Assembly (NCBI RefSeq): GCF_000195085.1
Contig: NC_015380.1
Location: 978,001 to 1,042,000, forward strand
Length of the DNA stretch: 64,000 bases
From: Candidatus Pelagibacter sp. IMCC9063
Lineage (GTDB): Bacteria; Pseudomonadota; Alphaproteobacteria; Pelagibacterales; Pelagibacteraceae
Direction of reading: 5' to 3'
Both the position numbers and the translations under genes were made by a program. This document shows positions 1-7,765 of the stretch, piece by piece. The notes beneath the pieces were generated by a model. That model did no database searches. It worked only from the letters and a program-made list of their open reading frames with translations, and had not been told where the DNA came from. How positions within the stretch are numbered: position 1 is the first letter of the stretch; each line of letters begins with the position of its first letter.

Positions 1-2
1 AA

Positions 3-218
3 AAAATAAAGTCTTCCATAAAAAAAAACTGCTCTCCAAGACACGTGCCTTCAATTATATTGCAATGTCCAGACGTACCCAAAACAAAAAGTGGCAAAGT
101 GGTAGAGATTGCAGTTAGAATGTTATTAAACGGAGAGGAAGTTAATAATTTGGAGTCCATAGCCAATCCTGAGTGTTTAAAGTACTTCAGAAATACTGGT
201 TTGGTAAAGCTTAATTAA
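3..218 (+). CDS. Acetoacetyl-CoA synthetase, C-terminal end (5' part outside window)
   Basis: Only the last 71 codons are visible; the gene starts left of the window. The family activates acetoacetate with ATP and CoA to acetoacetyl-CoA in the cytoplasm (ketone-body or polyhydroxybutyrate use). Visible features are SPRHVPSIIL, then KTKSGKVVEIAV, which holds the SGK lysine of the C-terminal subdomain of ANL adenylating enzymes, and a tail with ANPECLKYFR. That tail is typical of acetoacetyl-CoA synthetases rather than acetyl-CoA synthetases, which end differently. The reading frame is open without breaks to TAA at 216-218. Substrate choice is inferred from the tail alone, so another acyl-CoA ligase of the same subgroup remains possible. 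Confidence 0.7.
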   Translation, partial: KIKSSIKKNCSPRHVPSIILQCPDVPKTKSGKVVEIAVRMLLNGEEVNNLESIANPECLKYFRNTGLVKLN

Positions 219-275
219 GCTCCACTATTAGCGATTTTGGTCAACGAGATAAAATCTTGAAGGTGTTTTTCGCCG

Positions 276-341
276 TGAAAAGCATTATTATGCATTTTAT
301 GCATATTAAAGATATCAAATCTAGCTGAAAAGCGTATGCAT
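276..341. repeat. Short direct repeats in the leader of the barrel gene
   Basis: In the 127-base gap before the barrel gene, TGAAAAGC occurs at 276-283 and 326-333, exactly 50 bases apart. The palindrome ATGCAT occurs at 290-295, 299-304 and 336-341. Each TGAAAAGC is followed within a few bases by an ATGCAT. This could be an operator pair or a small local duplication; no clear promoter boxes stand out. Function is not known. Confidence 0.35.
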
Positions 342-345
342 ATCT

Positions 346-1284
346 ATGAAGGTAGAGTTAAAAAATAGTCTTGTCACCGTTCTTTTTGGATTATTGTTAA
401 CAGTTTCGCTGAGTTCAGCGTCTTTAGCTGATACCACCTCTATCAAAAATAATGTTAAAAATTCACTGGATAGCAAAGTTAATTCAAAAATTAATGCTGC
501 TACTGCCGCAGTTTCAAATAAAATCTCTTTTTTTGCAAAAGAAAACCTTGAGAGTATTAAATATTTAGATTTTGAAATTAAAAATCAAGAACGTTTAAAA
601 CCTACGTTCCGAATCATGAGTGTTAATGAGATTTTAAAAATTAATTCCGGAACGATCTTTAATCAAACAAGTTTCAATAACCATGATGGAGATCAGACAA
701 TTAATATAGGCTTGGGTACTAGAAAATTATTCAATAATAATAAAATAATACTAGGCTCTAATATTTTTTATGACCATCAATTTAATGACAAGCATCAACG
801 ATCGGGAGCAGGGGTGGAAGCCATCTCTAGTGTTTTTGATCTGCGAGGAAATTATTACAATGCTTTAAGCGGTAGAAGAACTACCAGCGAAGGTGGAATT
901 GAACGAGCTATGGATGGTTGGGATACGCAAATGGATTACCACCTTCCCATCAAGCAAGATGTCAGTATTTTCTTAAATGCTTTTGAATTTGAAAACCCAG
1001 AAAAAAATAGTGATTTTAAAGTAACCGGAAACAAAATGGGATTGAATGCGAGATTGGGACATTTCTTAATTGAAGCTGGATATATGGATGACAATCTGGA
1101 AAACGATAGTTATTTTGGAAGCATTAAGTTTGTTATCGATTTGGGACAAGAAAAAATTCAAAATTCTAAAAATTTCTTAGAATATGAATATGTCGGTCAC
1201 AAATTATACGAACCCGTAAAACGTGAAAACAAAATACGAGTAGTGAAGATTGCTGCTTCTGGATTATTTGCATCAGGATATTAA
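346..1284 (+). CDS. Stand-alone inverse autotransporter beta-barrel protein
   Basis: Predicted outer-membrane beta-barrel of the intimin/invasin (inverse autotransporter) family, 312 residues. A signal peptide covers about residues 1-28 (hydrophobic core VLFGLLLTVSLSSA, cleavage near SLADT). A polar helical stretch follows (about 29-85), then the barrel. Family hallmarks are visible: INIGLGTRKLF, GSNIFYDHQFNDKHQR, GAGVEAISSVFDLRGNYY and GGIERAMDGWDTQMDYHLP. Family members normally continue into long extracellular Ig-like passenger repeats; here the protein ends about 40 residues after the barrel. The next gene begins 2 bases downstream and encodes a secreted protein, so the two are probably translated together. 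Family assignment is firm; the role (adhesion, surface display or anchoring of the partner) is inferred. Confidence 0.85.
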   Translation: MKVELKNSLVTVLFGLLLTVSLSSASLADTTSIKNNVKNSLDSKVNSKINAATAAVSNKISFFAKENLESIKYLDFEIKNQERLKPTFRIMSVNEILKINSGTIFNQTSFNNHDGDQTINIGLGTRKLFNNNKIILGSNIFYDHQFNDKHQRSGAGVEAISSVFDLRGNYYNALSGRRTTSEGGIERAMDGWDTQMDYHLPIKQDVSIFLNAFEFENPEKNSDFKVTGNKMGLNARLGHFLIEAGYMDDNLENDSYFGSIKFVIDLGQEKIQNSKNFLEYEYVGHKLYEPVKRENKIRVVKIAASGLFASGY

Positions 1285-1286
1285 TT

Positions 1287-2429
1287 ATGAAACATAAAAT
1301 AACTACGTTCCTTTTCTTAATTACATTGGGATTTTCTTTTAATTTATTTTTTACAGAATCTTCTCAAGCTGAGGTATGTGCTAAAACAAATGGTGGGATT
1401 ATCATGAAAGATCCTGCTGTTACAACCCAGACATACACAGACGGAAGTGATACGGTAGACGCCCCCTTTAATTATGCAGACGGAATTGTAGATTCTGAAT
1501 TCAACACAAATAATACTAATGCATGCAATGAAATGCCAGAATATTATGGGGTTTTGATTAATAGAATTGCTATTTGCAAGGAAGACCCTTATGTGGATGG
1601 AGCTAATCCAGCTCTTACATCATGCGTAGATATTGTTAACAAGCCTGCTAACACAACATATACAGAAGTTAGCCCAGATAAAGAGAATGACCTTGTTTCA
1701 GAAGGTCTTATTGATAGTGATTTGATAATCGCACAAGGTTCATATCCTTATGCATTTGTGCTTGTTAATAATAAATTAAAGGTAAAGCATGTTCAAAAAT
1801 ATGTGGAACCGGATGGAACTAATGCTACGATGCGTGGCTTTGGAAATGGTGCTACTGGTATTACAGGAACATATTGTTACACATTAGAAAAAACTACGAC
1901 TTACAGTAATTCTATCTGGGATGGAGCTTACAAAACTGCAATGGGCTCTGGTACTATTGTTCAAGCTGGTGATGGAACTAATGCTACTATGGCATGTAAT
2001 GATACCAAAGCTACAGCAGATACTAGCGCGGAATGGGCTACTGAGATTATCGATCACCTTGGTGGCGATATAAGTGATAAAACAGCTTTGGTAAGTAGTG
2101 CTGACTATTCGATTGGTACAGGTGTTGATGCCGGCGTAGATTTGGCAAATTACATGCTTAAAGCAGGTGGCTTAGTGTTAGCAGATAATGTTGATAACGC
2201 TGTTAGAATTGGAGCTATTTACAGATATGCCAACCCAGTTGTTATTAGCGAAAATACAGTAGGAATAAAATTTGATTTTGGAACAACCTATGGTTCATCC
2301 ATAGATGCCATGGTAGATGGCAGCGATAAAGTGTGGATGAAAAAGACAGGAGTAGATCCTTTTATTATGAAAATTCTTACCAGAGAAAGAGGAGCTGGAG
2401 GAGCTGCAAGAATTGGATCTTGGCGATAG
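1287..2429 (+). CDS. Secreted protein of unknown function, partner of the barrel protein
   Basis: I do not recognise this 380-residue protein. It has a clear signal peptide (residues 1-28, core FLFLITLGFSFNLFF, cleavage after SSQA), so the mature chain starts EVCAK in the periplasm or beyond. The mature part is acidic, rich in Thr, Asn, Gly and Asp, and has six cysteines (one at 31, the rest near 80, 97, 112, 197 and 237), an unusual number that would allow three disulfides. The heptapeptide DGTNATM occurs twice, about 50 residues apart. Its codons are visibly richer in G+C than neighbouring genes. It starts 2 bases after the barrel gene stop, so co-expression is likely. A surface-exposed passenger-like partner is an inference; a periplasmic protein is equally possible. 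Confidence 0.75.
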   Translation: MKHKITTFLFLITLGFSFNLFFTESSQAEVCAKTNGGIIMKDPAVTTQTYTDGSDTVDAPFNYADGIVDSEFNTNNTNACNEMPEYYGVLINRIAICKEDPYVDGANPALTSCVDIVNKPANTTYTEVSPDKENDLVSEGLIDSDLIIAQGSYPYAFVLVNNKLKVKHVQKYVEPDGTNATMRGFGNGATGITGTYCYTLEKTTTYSNSIWDGAYKTAMGSGTIVQAGDGTNATMACNDTKATADTSAEWATEIIDHLGGDISDKTALVSSADYSIGTGVDAGVDLANYMLKAGGLVLADNVDNAVRIGAIYRYANPVVISENTVGIKFDFGTTYGSSIDAMVDGSDKVWMKKTGVDPFIMKILTRERGAGGAARIGSWR

Positions 2430-2526
2430 TATCGTTTTAAAGAATACTTCTAAATTGTTTTAAGTACTCTTATTTACTGCAATAGCTAACGCAGATCTTA
2501 AAACTACCTTGTAAATGAACGCAACA

Positions 2527-2638
2527 GTGTGAGTTTGAGAGCGATTGTGATCGGACGAGGTGAAGTCCATTAGGACGGAGCAACGGTCAGGAAAACAACT
2601 CATACGAGTCTTAAATAAGAACATCAGCTGTTCTTTTT
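2527..2638 (+). ncRNA. Candidate structured small RNA with its own terminator
   Basis: The gap between the secreted protein and tRNA-Ser has no plausible gene, but 2527-2605 can fold: GTGTGAGTT (2527-2535) pairs over nine positions with AACTCATAC (2597-2605). Inside, GATC (2549-2552) can pair with GGTC (2585-2588), and GTCC (2565-2568) can pair either with GGAC at 2553-2556 or with GGAC at 2573-2576, giving alternative hairpins. An intrinsic terminator follows at 2617-2638. The segments CGGACGAGGTG (2552-2562) and CGGTCAGGA recall pieces of the guanidine-III (ykkC-III) riboswitch in the same order, but its main stem is not evident and no transporter follows. Could be a small RNA or the 3' leader remnant of the upstream operon. 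Confidence 0.4.
2617..2638 (+). terminator. Intrinsic terminator after the candidate RNA
   Basis: AAGAACA (2617-2623) pairs with TGTTCTT (2629-2635) across a 5-base loop, and the T run reaches 2638. It would end transcription of the barrel operon and/or the candidate small RNA before tRNA-Ser. Confidence 0.6.
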
Positions 2639-2793
2639 GCGAATTTAAAATCGTTGATATTGCTAGAAAATTATAAGATAAGATCAGCCATTATAAATCA
2701 AGAGAAAGCACATAAAATATAACTTATTTCTATTTATCTTTGGCTAAAGTTGTCTGAAAGTTGTCTGGAAAATAAATATTTTGTGAGTCTTTT

Positions 2794-2822
2794 TTGCAAC
2801 AAACGAATTAGTGTTGTATATC
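2794..2822 (+). promoter_or_regulatory. Sigma-70-like promoter of tRNA-Ser(GCT)
   Basis: TTGCAA (2794-2799) and TATATC (2817-2822) are 17 bases apart. The predicted transcript would start about ten bases before the mature tRNA end at 2839. Confidence 0.5.
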
Positions 2823-2838
2823 AATGCTAACTCAATGC

Positions 2839-2930
2839 GGTTAGGTGGGTGAGAGGCTGAAACCAGTCGTTTGCTAAATGACCTTACGAGTAACATCGTA
2901 ACGAGGGTTCGAATCCCTCCCTGACCGCCA
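2839..2930 (+). tRNA. tRNA-Ser(GCT), reads AGC/AGU
   Basis: Acceptor GGTTAGG pairs with CCTGACC (one T-G wobble), followed by discriminator G and an encoded CCA (2928-2930). The anticodon arm GTCGT-TTGCTAA-ATGAC gives anticodon GCT. The long variable arm (CTTACGAG...CGTAAC) and the G discriminator are serine features. The T arm is GAGGG-TTCGAAT-CCCTC. The next start codon lies only 6 bases after the CCA. Confidence 0.95.
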
Positions 2931-2936
2931 CTTTTT

Positions 2937-3673
2937 ATGAAGTTAAAAAAGTTACCAATAGCAAAAATTTTAAGTACTTCTTTTAATTTTATTTTTTTAG
3001 ATTTTTCAAAAAAAATTAAAAAAGGTTTCTTTGCAGTTTTTTTAATTACTTTTTTTTTAATCTATCGACAAGTTCTTTGGCTACTAATTTTACCATTCTT
3101 TTATTTATACTTTTTTCCACATTGCTTATGAGCTCTGTTGGCATAAGTATTCATAAAGAAATTTTAGAAAAGAAAGAGCAGGACTATTTTTTAGATTTTT
3201 TGTCTGTAAAAAATTTTAAATATTTCTTTGCCATAACTGCAATTACATTAATTTCAATATCACCCTTGATATTTCATTACTTGTTTAAAAGCTTTGGTAA
3301 AAATGTTTTATTTAACTTAAGCATATCTTTCCTTTTCATGCTTTGGATATTTTCATCAGCTTTTGCTTTAAGATTTATTTTTATTCTCCCAAAAATTGCT
3401 CTTAATAAAAAAATAAAGCCTTATATAAAGCAAATGAACCATGAGGGATTTCAGTTTTTAGGTTTATTTGTAGTCGTAACAATTATTTTTTTTATACCCT
3501 CGTCTATAATTCTTTCTCTTCAGATTTCTCTATCTAGTAGCAATGCTCAATTTTTTACATTTATAAAACCATTGTTTGATTTTATTTCTTTTTACATTTC
3601 TTATTTAAACTACTTAATTATTTTTGCTGCAATTTCCTATTCGTATAAAATGCAAAACACTACCGATCATTAA
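2937..3673 (+). pseudogene. Multi-pass membrane protein gene with a single-base frameshift
   Basis: Two overlapping frames together encode what looks like one membrane protein of about 245 residues. Frame 1 (2937-3131) starts MKLKKLPIAKIL, enters a first hydrophobic segment, then runs into a short odd tail. Frame 2 is open from 3020 to 3673 and continues with a loop, a membrane segment and at least three more. The sensible join is at the T8 run 3051-3058; one more T would fuse the frames. With the break, frame 2 would need an internal TTG start at 3077. Start is 6 bases after tRNA-Ser, with no room for a ribosome site outside the tRNA. Family not recognised. A sequencing error, real decay, or slippage on the T run are all possible. 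Confidence 0.6.
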
Positions 3674-3724
3674 AAATTTATTTAGTTCGAGGATTTTGCA
3701 AAAATTATAAAAAAAGTAATAAAC

Positions 3725-3812
3725 TGGCAGAGGGAGTGAGATTCGAACTCACGGTACCTTGCGGTACGGCGGTTTTCAAGACCGCTGGATTAAACCACTC
3801 TCCCATCCCTCC
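3725..3812 (-). tRNA. tRNA-Ser(TGA), reads UCA-type codons
   Basis: On the minus strand acceptor GGAGGGA pairs with TCCCTCT (first pair a wobble), then discriminator G and encoded CCA (complement at 3725-3727). The anticodon arm GCGGT-CTTGAAA-ACCGC gives TGA. A long variable arm (CGTACCGCAAGGTACC) marks a serine tRNA. The 199 bases to the next gene hold nothing else I can identify. Confidence 0.95.
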
Positions 3813-4038
3813 GTTGAAATGTTTTTATAATCTTAATGTTAAATTTCAACAAAAAAGCATTATTTGCTGAAACTTTAAATTATGAGGTTCTGTAATTGTT
3901 TGTTCTTTGTCATGATGTGTCAGATTCATTGTTATTGACTACCATTGACTAAAAATAGAAAGAAAACATAAAAATCTAGCCTTTTTCTCTTGTTAATCTA
4001 AATATTATTTAATGATATTTTGTGTTATCAAAAATACT

Positions 4039-5019
4039 ATGAGCAATTGTATAAAAATAATTTTATTTATATTTTTAATATTCCAAAATACTCAAGTTTC
4101 TGCTCAAAATCATAATTTTGATATTTGGGTAGTGGATTTTAAAAAGAAAGCTATTGAAAAAGAAGGGATCAGTTCTGCCACTGTAAACAAGGCCTTCTCA
4201 AGAGTTAAATTTTTAAAAAAGCTTTTGATTTATGACAAACGTCAACCAGAGTTCATTGAAAAAACAGAAACTTACATAGGAAAAAGGGTTAATAAAAAAA
4301 GAGTTCTGAAGGCCAAGAGTCTTTTGCTAGAAAATAAAAATTTACTTTCCAGAATAGAGAAAGACTTCGGTGTTCCAAAAGAATATTTGGTGGCCTTGTG
4401 GGGAATTGAAACTAGCTTTGGAAGGCATCGCGGTAAGGTTGATATTATATCGGCCCTAGCAACTTTGTCATTTGATAAGAGAAGATCTGCATATTTTTCA
4501 AAAGAACTAATTACTATTTTGCGATTAATAGATAAAAAGAAAGTTAAATTAGAAAACCTGTATGGTTCATGGGCTGGAGCTCACGGTAATTTCCAATTTA
4601 TGCCATCCTCTATCAATAATTATGCCATTGATTATGACAAAGACGGGCAAATAGATTTAGTGAACTCCCTTGAGGATTCATTTGCATCAGCTGCAAATTA
4701 TCTTAAAACAATAGGGTGGAATAAAAAAATTTCTTGGGGCTACAAAGCAATAAGTGCCGATAAAATTGACAATTCTTTGGTCACTATTGATGCAAGAAAA
4801 TTAAAAAAAACCCTATCTAGAAATGATTTAATTAATAATAAAATTTCTATAAAAAATAATAAAAAAGCCAAAGGTAATTTTAAATTAATAAGACCGGACG
4901 GCAAAGATGGGCCTATTTTTTTAGTAACCACAAATTATGAAAAATTATTAAACTGGAATAGATCATTACGATTTGCAATAACAGTGGGTTTATTTGCTGA
5001 CCTTTTGAAAAATGCCTAA
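4039..5019 (+). CDS. mltB: Lytic murein transglycosylase B (GH103)
   Basis: Cleaves the glycan strand of peptidoglycan to 1,6-anhydro-muropeptides in the periplasm. From the chosen ATG (4039) the protein is 326 residues with a clean signal peptide (core IKIILFIFLIF, cleavage after VSA). An in-frame ATG at 4012 would add nine residues in front of the signal and fits less well. Family motifs are WGIETSFG (catalytic Glu near residue 124), GSWAGAHGNFQFMPSS and the calcium-site-like DYDKDGQIDL. The usual GAMG is GAHG here. It opens the wall operon and overlaps the RlpA-like gene by 8 bases. No lipobox is present, so it is probably soluble, unlike E. coli MltB. Confidence 0.9.
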   Translation: MSNCIKIILFIFLIFQNTQVSAQNHNFDIWVVDFKKKAIEKEGISSATVNKAFSRVKFLKKLLIYDKRQPEFIEKTETYIGKRVNKKRVLKAKSLLLENKNLLSRIEKDFGVPKEYLVALWGIETSFGRHRGKVDIISALATLSFDKRRSAYFSKELITILRLIDKKKVKLENLYGSWAGAHGNFQFMPSSINNYAIDYDKDGQIDLVNSLEDSFASAANYLKTIGWNKKISWGYKAISADKIDNSLVTIDARKLKKTLSRNDLINNKISIKNNKKAKGNFKLIRPDGKDGPIFLVTTNYEKLLNWNRSLRFAITVGLFADLLKNA

Positions 5020-5704
5020 AAATAAATCACTTATAATTTTTAGTTTTTTGTTTCTTTTTTCATGTACCAACATAGGTAAAGTTTCTTTAACCGAGAAAAT
5101 TGGTTTTTCTGGCAACTTAGGATCTTTAAGCTCTTATAAAAAAAACACCCAAGCAGTTGTAGCTCAGGATTTTAAAGGTAATTCACTAAAAATTACTAAT
5201 CTCGCCAATCGAAAATCTATAAATTTGCAATATATTGAAAAAAAACCAATTCCAGAATCTCGAATAATTTATATTTCAGATGCTGTTGTCAGTTCACTAG
5301 CAATAGAAAAAGATTTACCCTACGTAAAAATAGAATCCATTAAAAAAAATCCTACTTTTGTTGCGAATAAAGCAAAAATTTTTAAAGAAGAAAGAAAAAT
5401 CAAAAAGGCAAACAAAGTTAGTGATGTCAAAATTATTTCTTTGAGTGGGGGAAAAAATATAAAAAAATATAAGCATAAAAATCTTATTTATTTAGAATTC
5501 GGCTCTTTTTATTACTTAAAATATGCGAAAGATCTTAGAAATAGTTTAAAAGATTTTCTTTCTAATCAAAATATTGCTATTAAGGGCTCACCTGGAAATT
5601 ATCTTTTAATAATAGGGCCAATTGGCAATATGAACAAATACGACTTAATTTACAGTAAGCTGAAAGCTAATAATTTTGAAGGCTACCAAATAAAAGTTAA
5701 ATGA
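5012..5704 (+). CDS. RlpA-like lipoprotein with degenerate double-psi barrel and SPOR domain
   Basis: Predicted lipoprotein of 230 residues: signal with lipobox FLFSC (Cys18). Residues about 60-120 look like the second half of an RlpA double-psi beta-barrel (SLKITNLANRKSINLQ...RIIYISDAVVSSLAI), but the N-terminal half is hard to recognise and the usual DRGP catalytic-site stretch reads EKKPIPES. Residues about 155-230 form a SPOR domain (YLEFGSFYYLKYAKDL...GNYLLIIGPI), which binds denuded glycan at division sites. Position between mltB and dacA is the usual rlpA position in alphaproteobacteria. RlpA is a lytic transglycosylase in Pseudomonas; this copy may be only a septal glycan-binding protein. 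Confidence 0.75.
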   Translation: MPKNKSLIIFSFLFLFSCTNIGKVSLTEKIGFSGNLGSLSSYKKNTQAVVAQDFKGNSLKITNLANRKSINLQYIEKKPIPESRIIYISDAVVSSLAIEKDLPYVKIESIKKNPTFVANKAKIFKEERKIKKANKVSDVKIISLSGGKNIKKYKHKNLIYLEFGSFYYLKYAKDLRNSLKDFLSNQNIAIKGSPGNYLLIIGPIGNMNKYDLIYSKLKANNFEGYQIKVK

Positions 5705-6840
5705 AAAAAATTACAATCTTATTAATAAGTTTTTTTTTAATACAAGCTTATAACGCCAATGCATTAATTACTTCTGCCAAGCAGGCAATTTTGATGGATG
5801 TAAATTCTGGCCAAGTTCTTTTTAAGAAAAATGAAAATGAAAAAATTTCTCCTGCGTCTATCACTAAGGTCATGACCTCCATCATAGCTTTTGATCTAAT
5901 TAAAAGCGGTGAGTTGAAATTAAACGAAAAATTCTTAGTTTCCAACAAAGCTTGGAGAATGGCTAAGCAAGGCTATTCTTCTATGTTTATAGTTCCAAAT
6001 GACAGAATAACTGTTTTAAATTTATTAAAAGGTATAATTATAGCTTCAGGAAATGATGCGTGCATCGCATTGGCTGAAGGAATTGCAGGCTCTGAGGCTG
6101 CGTTTGCTTCCATGATGAATGACAAGGCGAAATCAATTGGCATGACTAACACAAACTTTTCAAATTCTTCTGGAATTTATTCTGAGGACAATTACTCAAC
6201 AGTTAGCGACATTAGTTTAATGTCCGTTTATTTAATTAAAGAATTTCCAGAATTGTACAAAATGTATGCAGAGAGAACCTTCACTTGGGATCGTACTGGT
6301 GGAAATCCAATCACCCAATCTAATAGAAATACCCTATTATATAAAAATTCAAAAGTAGACGGAATTAAAACCGGTCACCTTAATGACTCTGGCTACTCAT
6401 TGGCTGCTACCATGCTTGTAAATAATCGTAGGATTTTAAGCGTTGTAAGTGGAACAAATTCACAAAAAGAAAGAGCAAAAGAATCTTTAAAATTATTAAA
6501 TCATGCAATAATTACTACTGAGTTACTTTTGGTTAAAAAAGAAAATCCTCTATTTTCTATCAATACATGGAATGGAAAAAAATCATCAATAAAATTAGAA
6601 TTGGAAAAAGACCTATACATCACTTACTCTAAAAGAAGGTCTAGAGATATTAAGATGTATTTAGAGGTATCCGAACCAATTAAAGATCATTTTAAGGCAA
6701 GTGATCAATTGGGTGTATTAAGAATTAAAGACAAAAACGGGCTAGATATAAAACAGCCACTATTTGCAACCGAAGATTTTAAAAAAATTAATTTTATAAA
6801 AAGATTTTTTAATTCCATAGGTTTCTTAGTATGGGGTTAA
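5701..6840 (+). CDS. dacA: D-alanyl-D-alanine carboxypeptidase (PBP5/6 type, S11)
   Basis: Removes the terminal D-Ala from peptidoglycan pentapeptides in the periplasm. All three penicillin-binding motifs are intact: SxxK at Ser53-Ile-Thr-Lys56, SGN at 116-118 and KTG at 223-225. A signal peptide covers residues 1 to about 21 (ending YNANA). Beyond the catalytic domain there is the PBP5-like C-terminal beta domain (about 280-350) and a hydrophobic tail (NSIGFLVWG) that may anchor it. Length 379 is normal. It starts within the 4-base overlap with the RlpA-like gene and overlaps tmk by 10 bases, so the wall genes and tmk form one operon. Confidence 0.93.
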   Translation: MKKITILLISFFLIQAYNANALITSAKQAILMDVNSGQVLFKKNENEKISPASITKVMTSIIAFDLIKSGELKLNEKFLVSNKAWRMAKQGYSSMFIVPNDRITVLNLLKGIIIASGNDACIALAEGIAGSEAAFASMMNDKAKSIGMTNTNFSNSSGIYSEDNYSTVSDISLMSVYLIKEFPELYKMYAERTFTWDRTGGNPITQSNRNTLLYKNSKVDGIKTGHLNDSGYSLAATMLVNNRRILSVVSGTNSQKERAKESLKLLNHAIITTELLLVKKENPLFSINTWNGKKSSIKLELEKDLYITYSKRRSRDIKMYLEVSEPIKDHFKASDQLGVLRIKDKNGLDIKQPLFATEDFKKINFIKRFFNSIGFLVWG

Positions 6841-7466
6841 ATCGTGGTATTTTTATCACTTTTGAAGGTATTGAGGGATCTGGAAAATCAACTCAAATAA
6901 AACTTCTTTATAAATTTTTAAAAGCAAATGTATCAAAAAAAATTTATCTTACGAGAGAACCCGGTGGTACTAAAATTTCAGAAAAAATTAGAAAACTAGT
7001 AATAAAGGATCTAAACGAAGAAAATAATCCCTTAACTGAACTTTTTTTATTATTTGCTGCCAGGGCAGAGCATTACGATTTAATAAAGGAAAAACTTAGA
7101 TCTGGCTATATAGTGCTTTGTGATAGGTATCTAGATTCCACTATTGCTTACCAACATTTTAATGGGTCTATTGATTTGAAATTAATACACTACCTTCAAA
7201 AATTAATAGACAAAAACATAAGACCAAACCTAACAATTCTTTTAGATGCAAATCCAAGTGTAAGTAAAAAAAGAATGCATTTAAGAGCAAAAAAATTAGA
7301 TAGATTTGATAGAGAATCTTTAAAAAAAATGAACATTATAAAAAAAGGCTTTTTAGCAATTGCAAAAGTGGAAAAGAAAAGAATTTTTGTCATTAATGGC
7401 AACGCAGATTTGGATTTGATTCATGATAAAATTAAATCAAAAGTTTTAAAATCTTTAATTAAATGA
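6831..7466 (+). CDS. tmk: Thymidylate kinase
   Basis: Phosphorylates dTMP to dTDP for DNA synthesis. The P-loop GIEGSGKST sits at residues 13-21, followed by TREPGGT (the DR/EPGG motif binding dTMP) and LCDRYLDSTIAYQ. The LID region is short and basic (KKRMHLRAKKLDRFD). At 211 residues the length is typical. In most alphaproteobacteria tmk is followed by holB, metG and tatD; here its TGA overlaps the ATG of ihfA, and holB-metG-tatD lie 31 kb away on the other strand. Confidence 0.95.
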   Translation: MGLNRGIFITFEGIEGSGKSTQIKLLYKFLKANVSKKIYLTREPGGTKISEKIRKLVIKDLNEENNPLTELFLLFAARAEHYDLIKEKLRSGYIVLCDRYLDSTIAYQHFNGSIDLKLIHYLQKLIDKNIRPNLTILLDANPSVSKKRMHLRAKKLDRFDRESLKKMNIIKKGFLAIAKVEKKRIFVINGNADLDLIHDKIKSKVLKSLIK

Positions 7467-7765
7467 GCAAAGTTGAAAATATAACAAGACAAAAACTTTA
7501 TGATTTGGTTTTTCAAGAGCTAGGTTTGTCGAAAATTAGCTGTTCAGCTTTTGTAGACACTTTGTTTGATTCTCTCATAGCTAATTTGAAAAAAGATAAA
7601 AAAGTTAAAATAGCTTTATTTGGTACCTTTTCTAAGAAAAACAAAAAAAGCAGAGTTGGAAGAAACCCAAAAACAAAAGAAGAAAAAACTATCTCTTCTA
7701 GAAATGTCGTTACCTTTAAGGCTTCTAAGCTTTTAATAAAAAAAATTAATAGATTTAATGCTTAA
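7463..7765 (+). CDS. ihfA: Integration host factor alpha subunit
   Basis: DNA-bending protein of the HU/IHF family, 100 residues, acting as a dimer with IHF-beta in nucleoid structure, replication, recombination and transcription. Visible family features are ITRQKLYDLVFQELGLSK at the N terminus, ALFGTF, the beta-arm tip with intercalating proline in RVGRNPKTKEE, and ISSRNVVTFKAS near the end, which favours IhfA over HU. The gene shares ATGA with the tmk stop and overlaps merR by 8 bases. In relatives ihfA normally follows plsX-fabH, so its position behind tmk is unusual. Confidence 0.88.
   Translation: MSKVENITRQKLYDLVFQELGLSKISCSAFVDTLFDSLIANLKKDKKVKIALFGTFSKKNKKSRVGRNPKTKEEKTISSRNVVTFKASKLLIKKINRFNA

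Noticed and set aside
2552-2593. Guanidine-III (ykkC-III) riboswitch
   Set aside because: Two sequence blocks resemble it from memory, but the main stem is not supported, the spacing differs and no guanidine carrier or carboxylase gene follows. Kept only as an unassigned RNA.
2839-2930. tRNA-Ser as integration site for an island
   Set aside because: No repeat of the tRNA 3' end was noticed nearby, and the only recombinase gene is 32 kb away.
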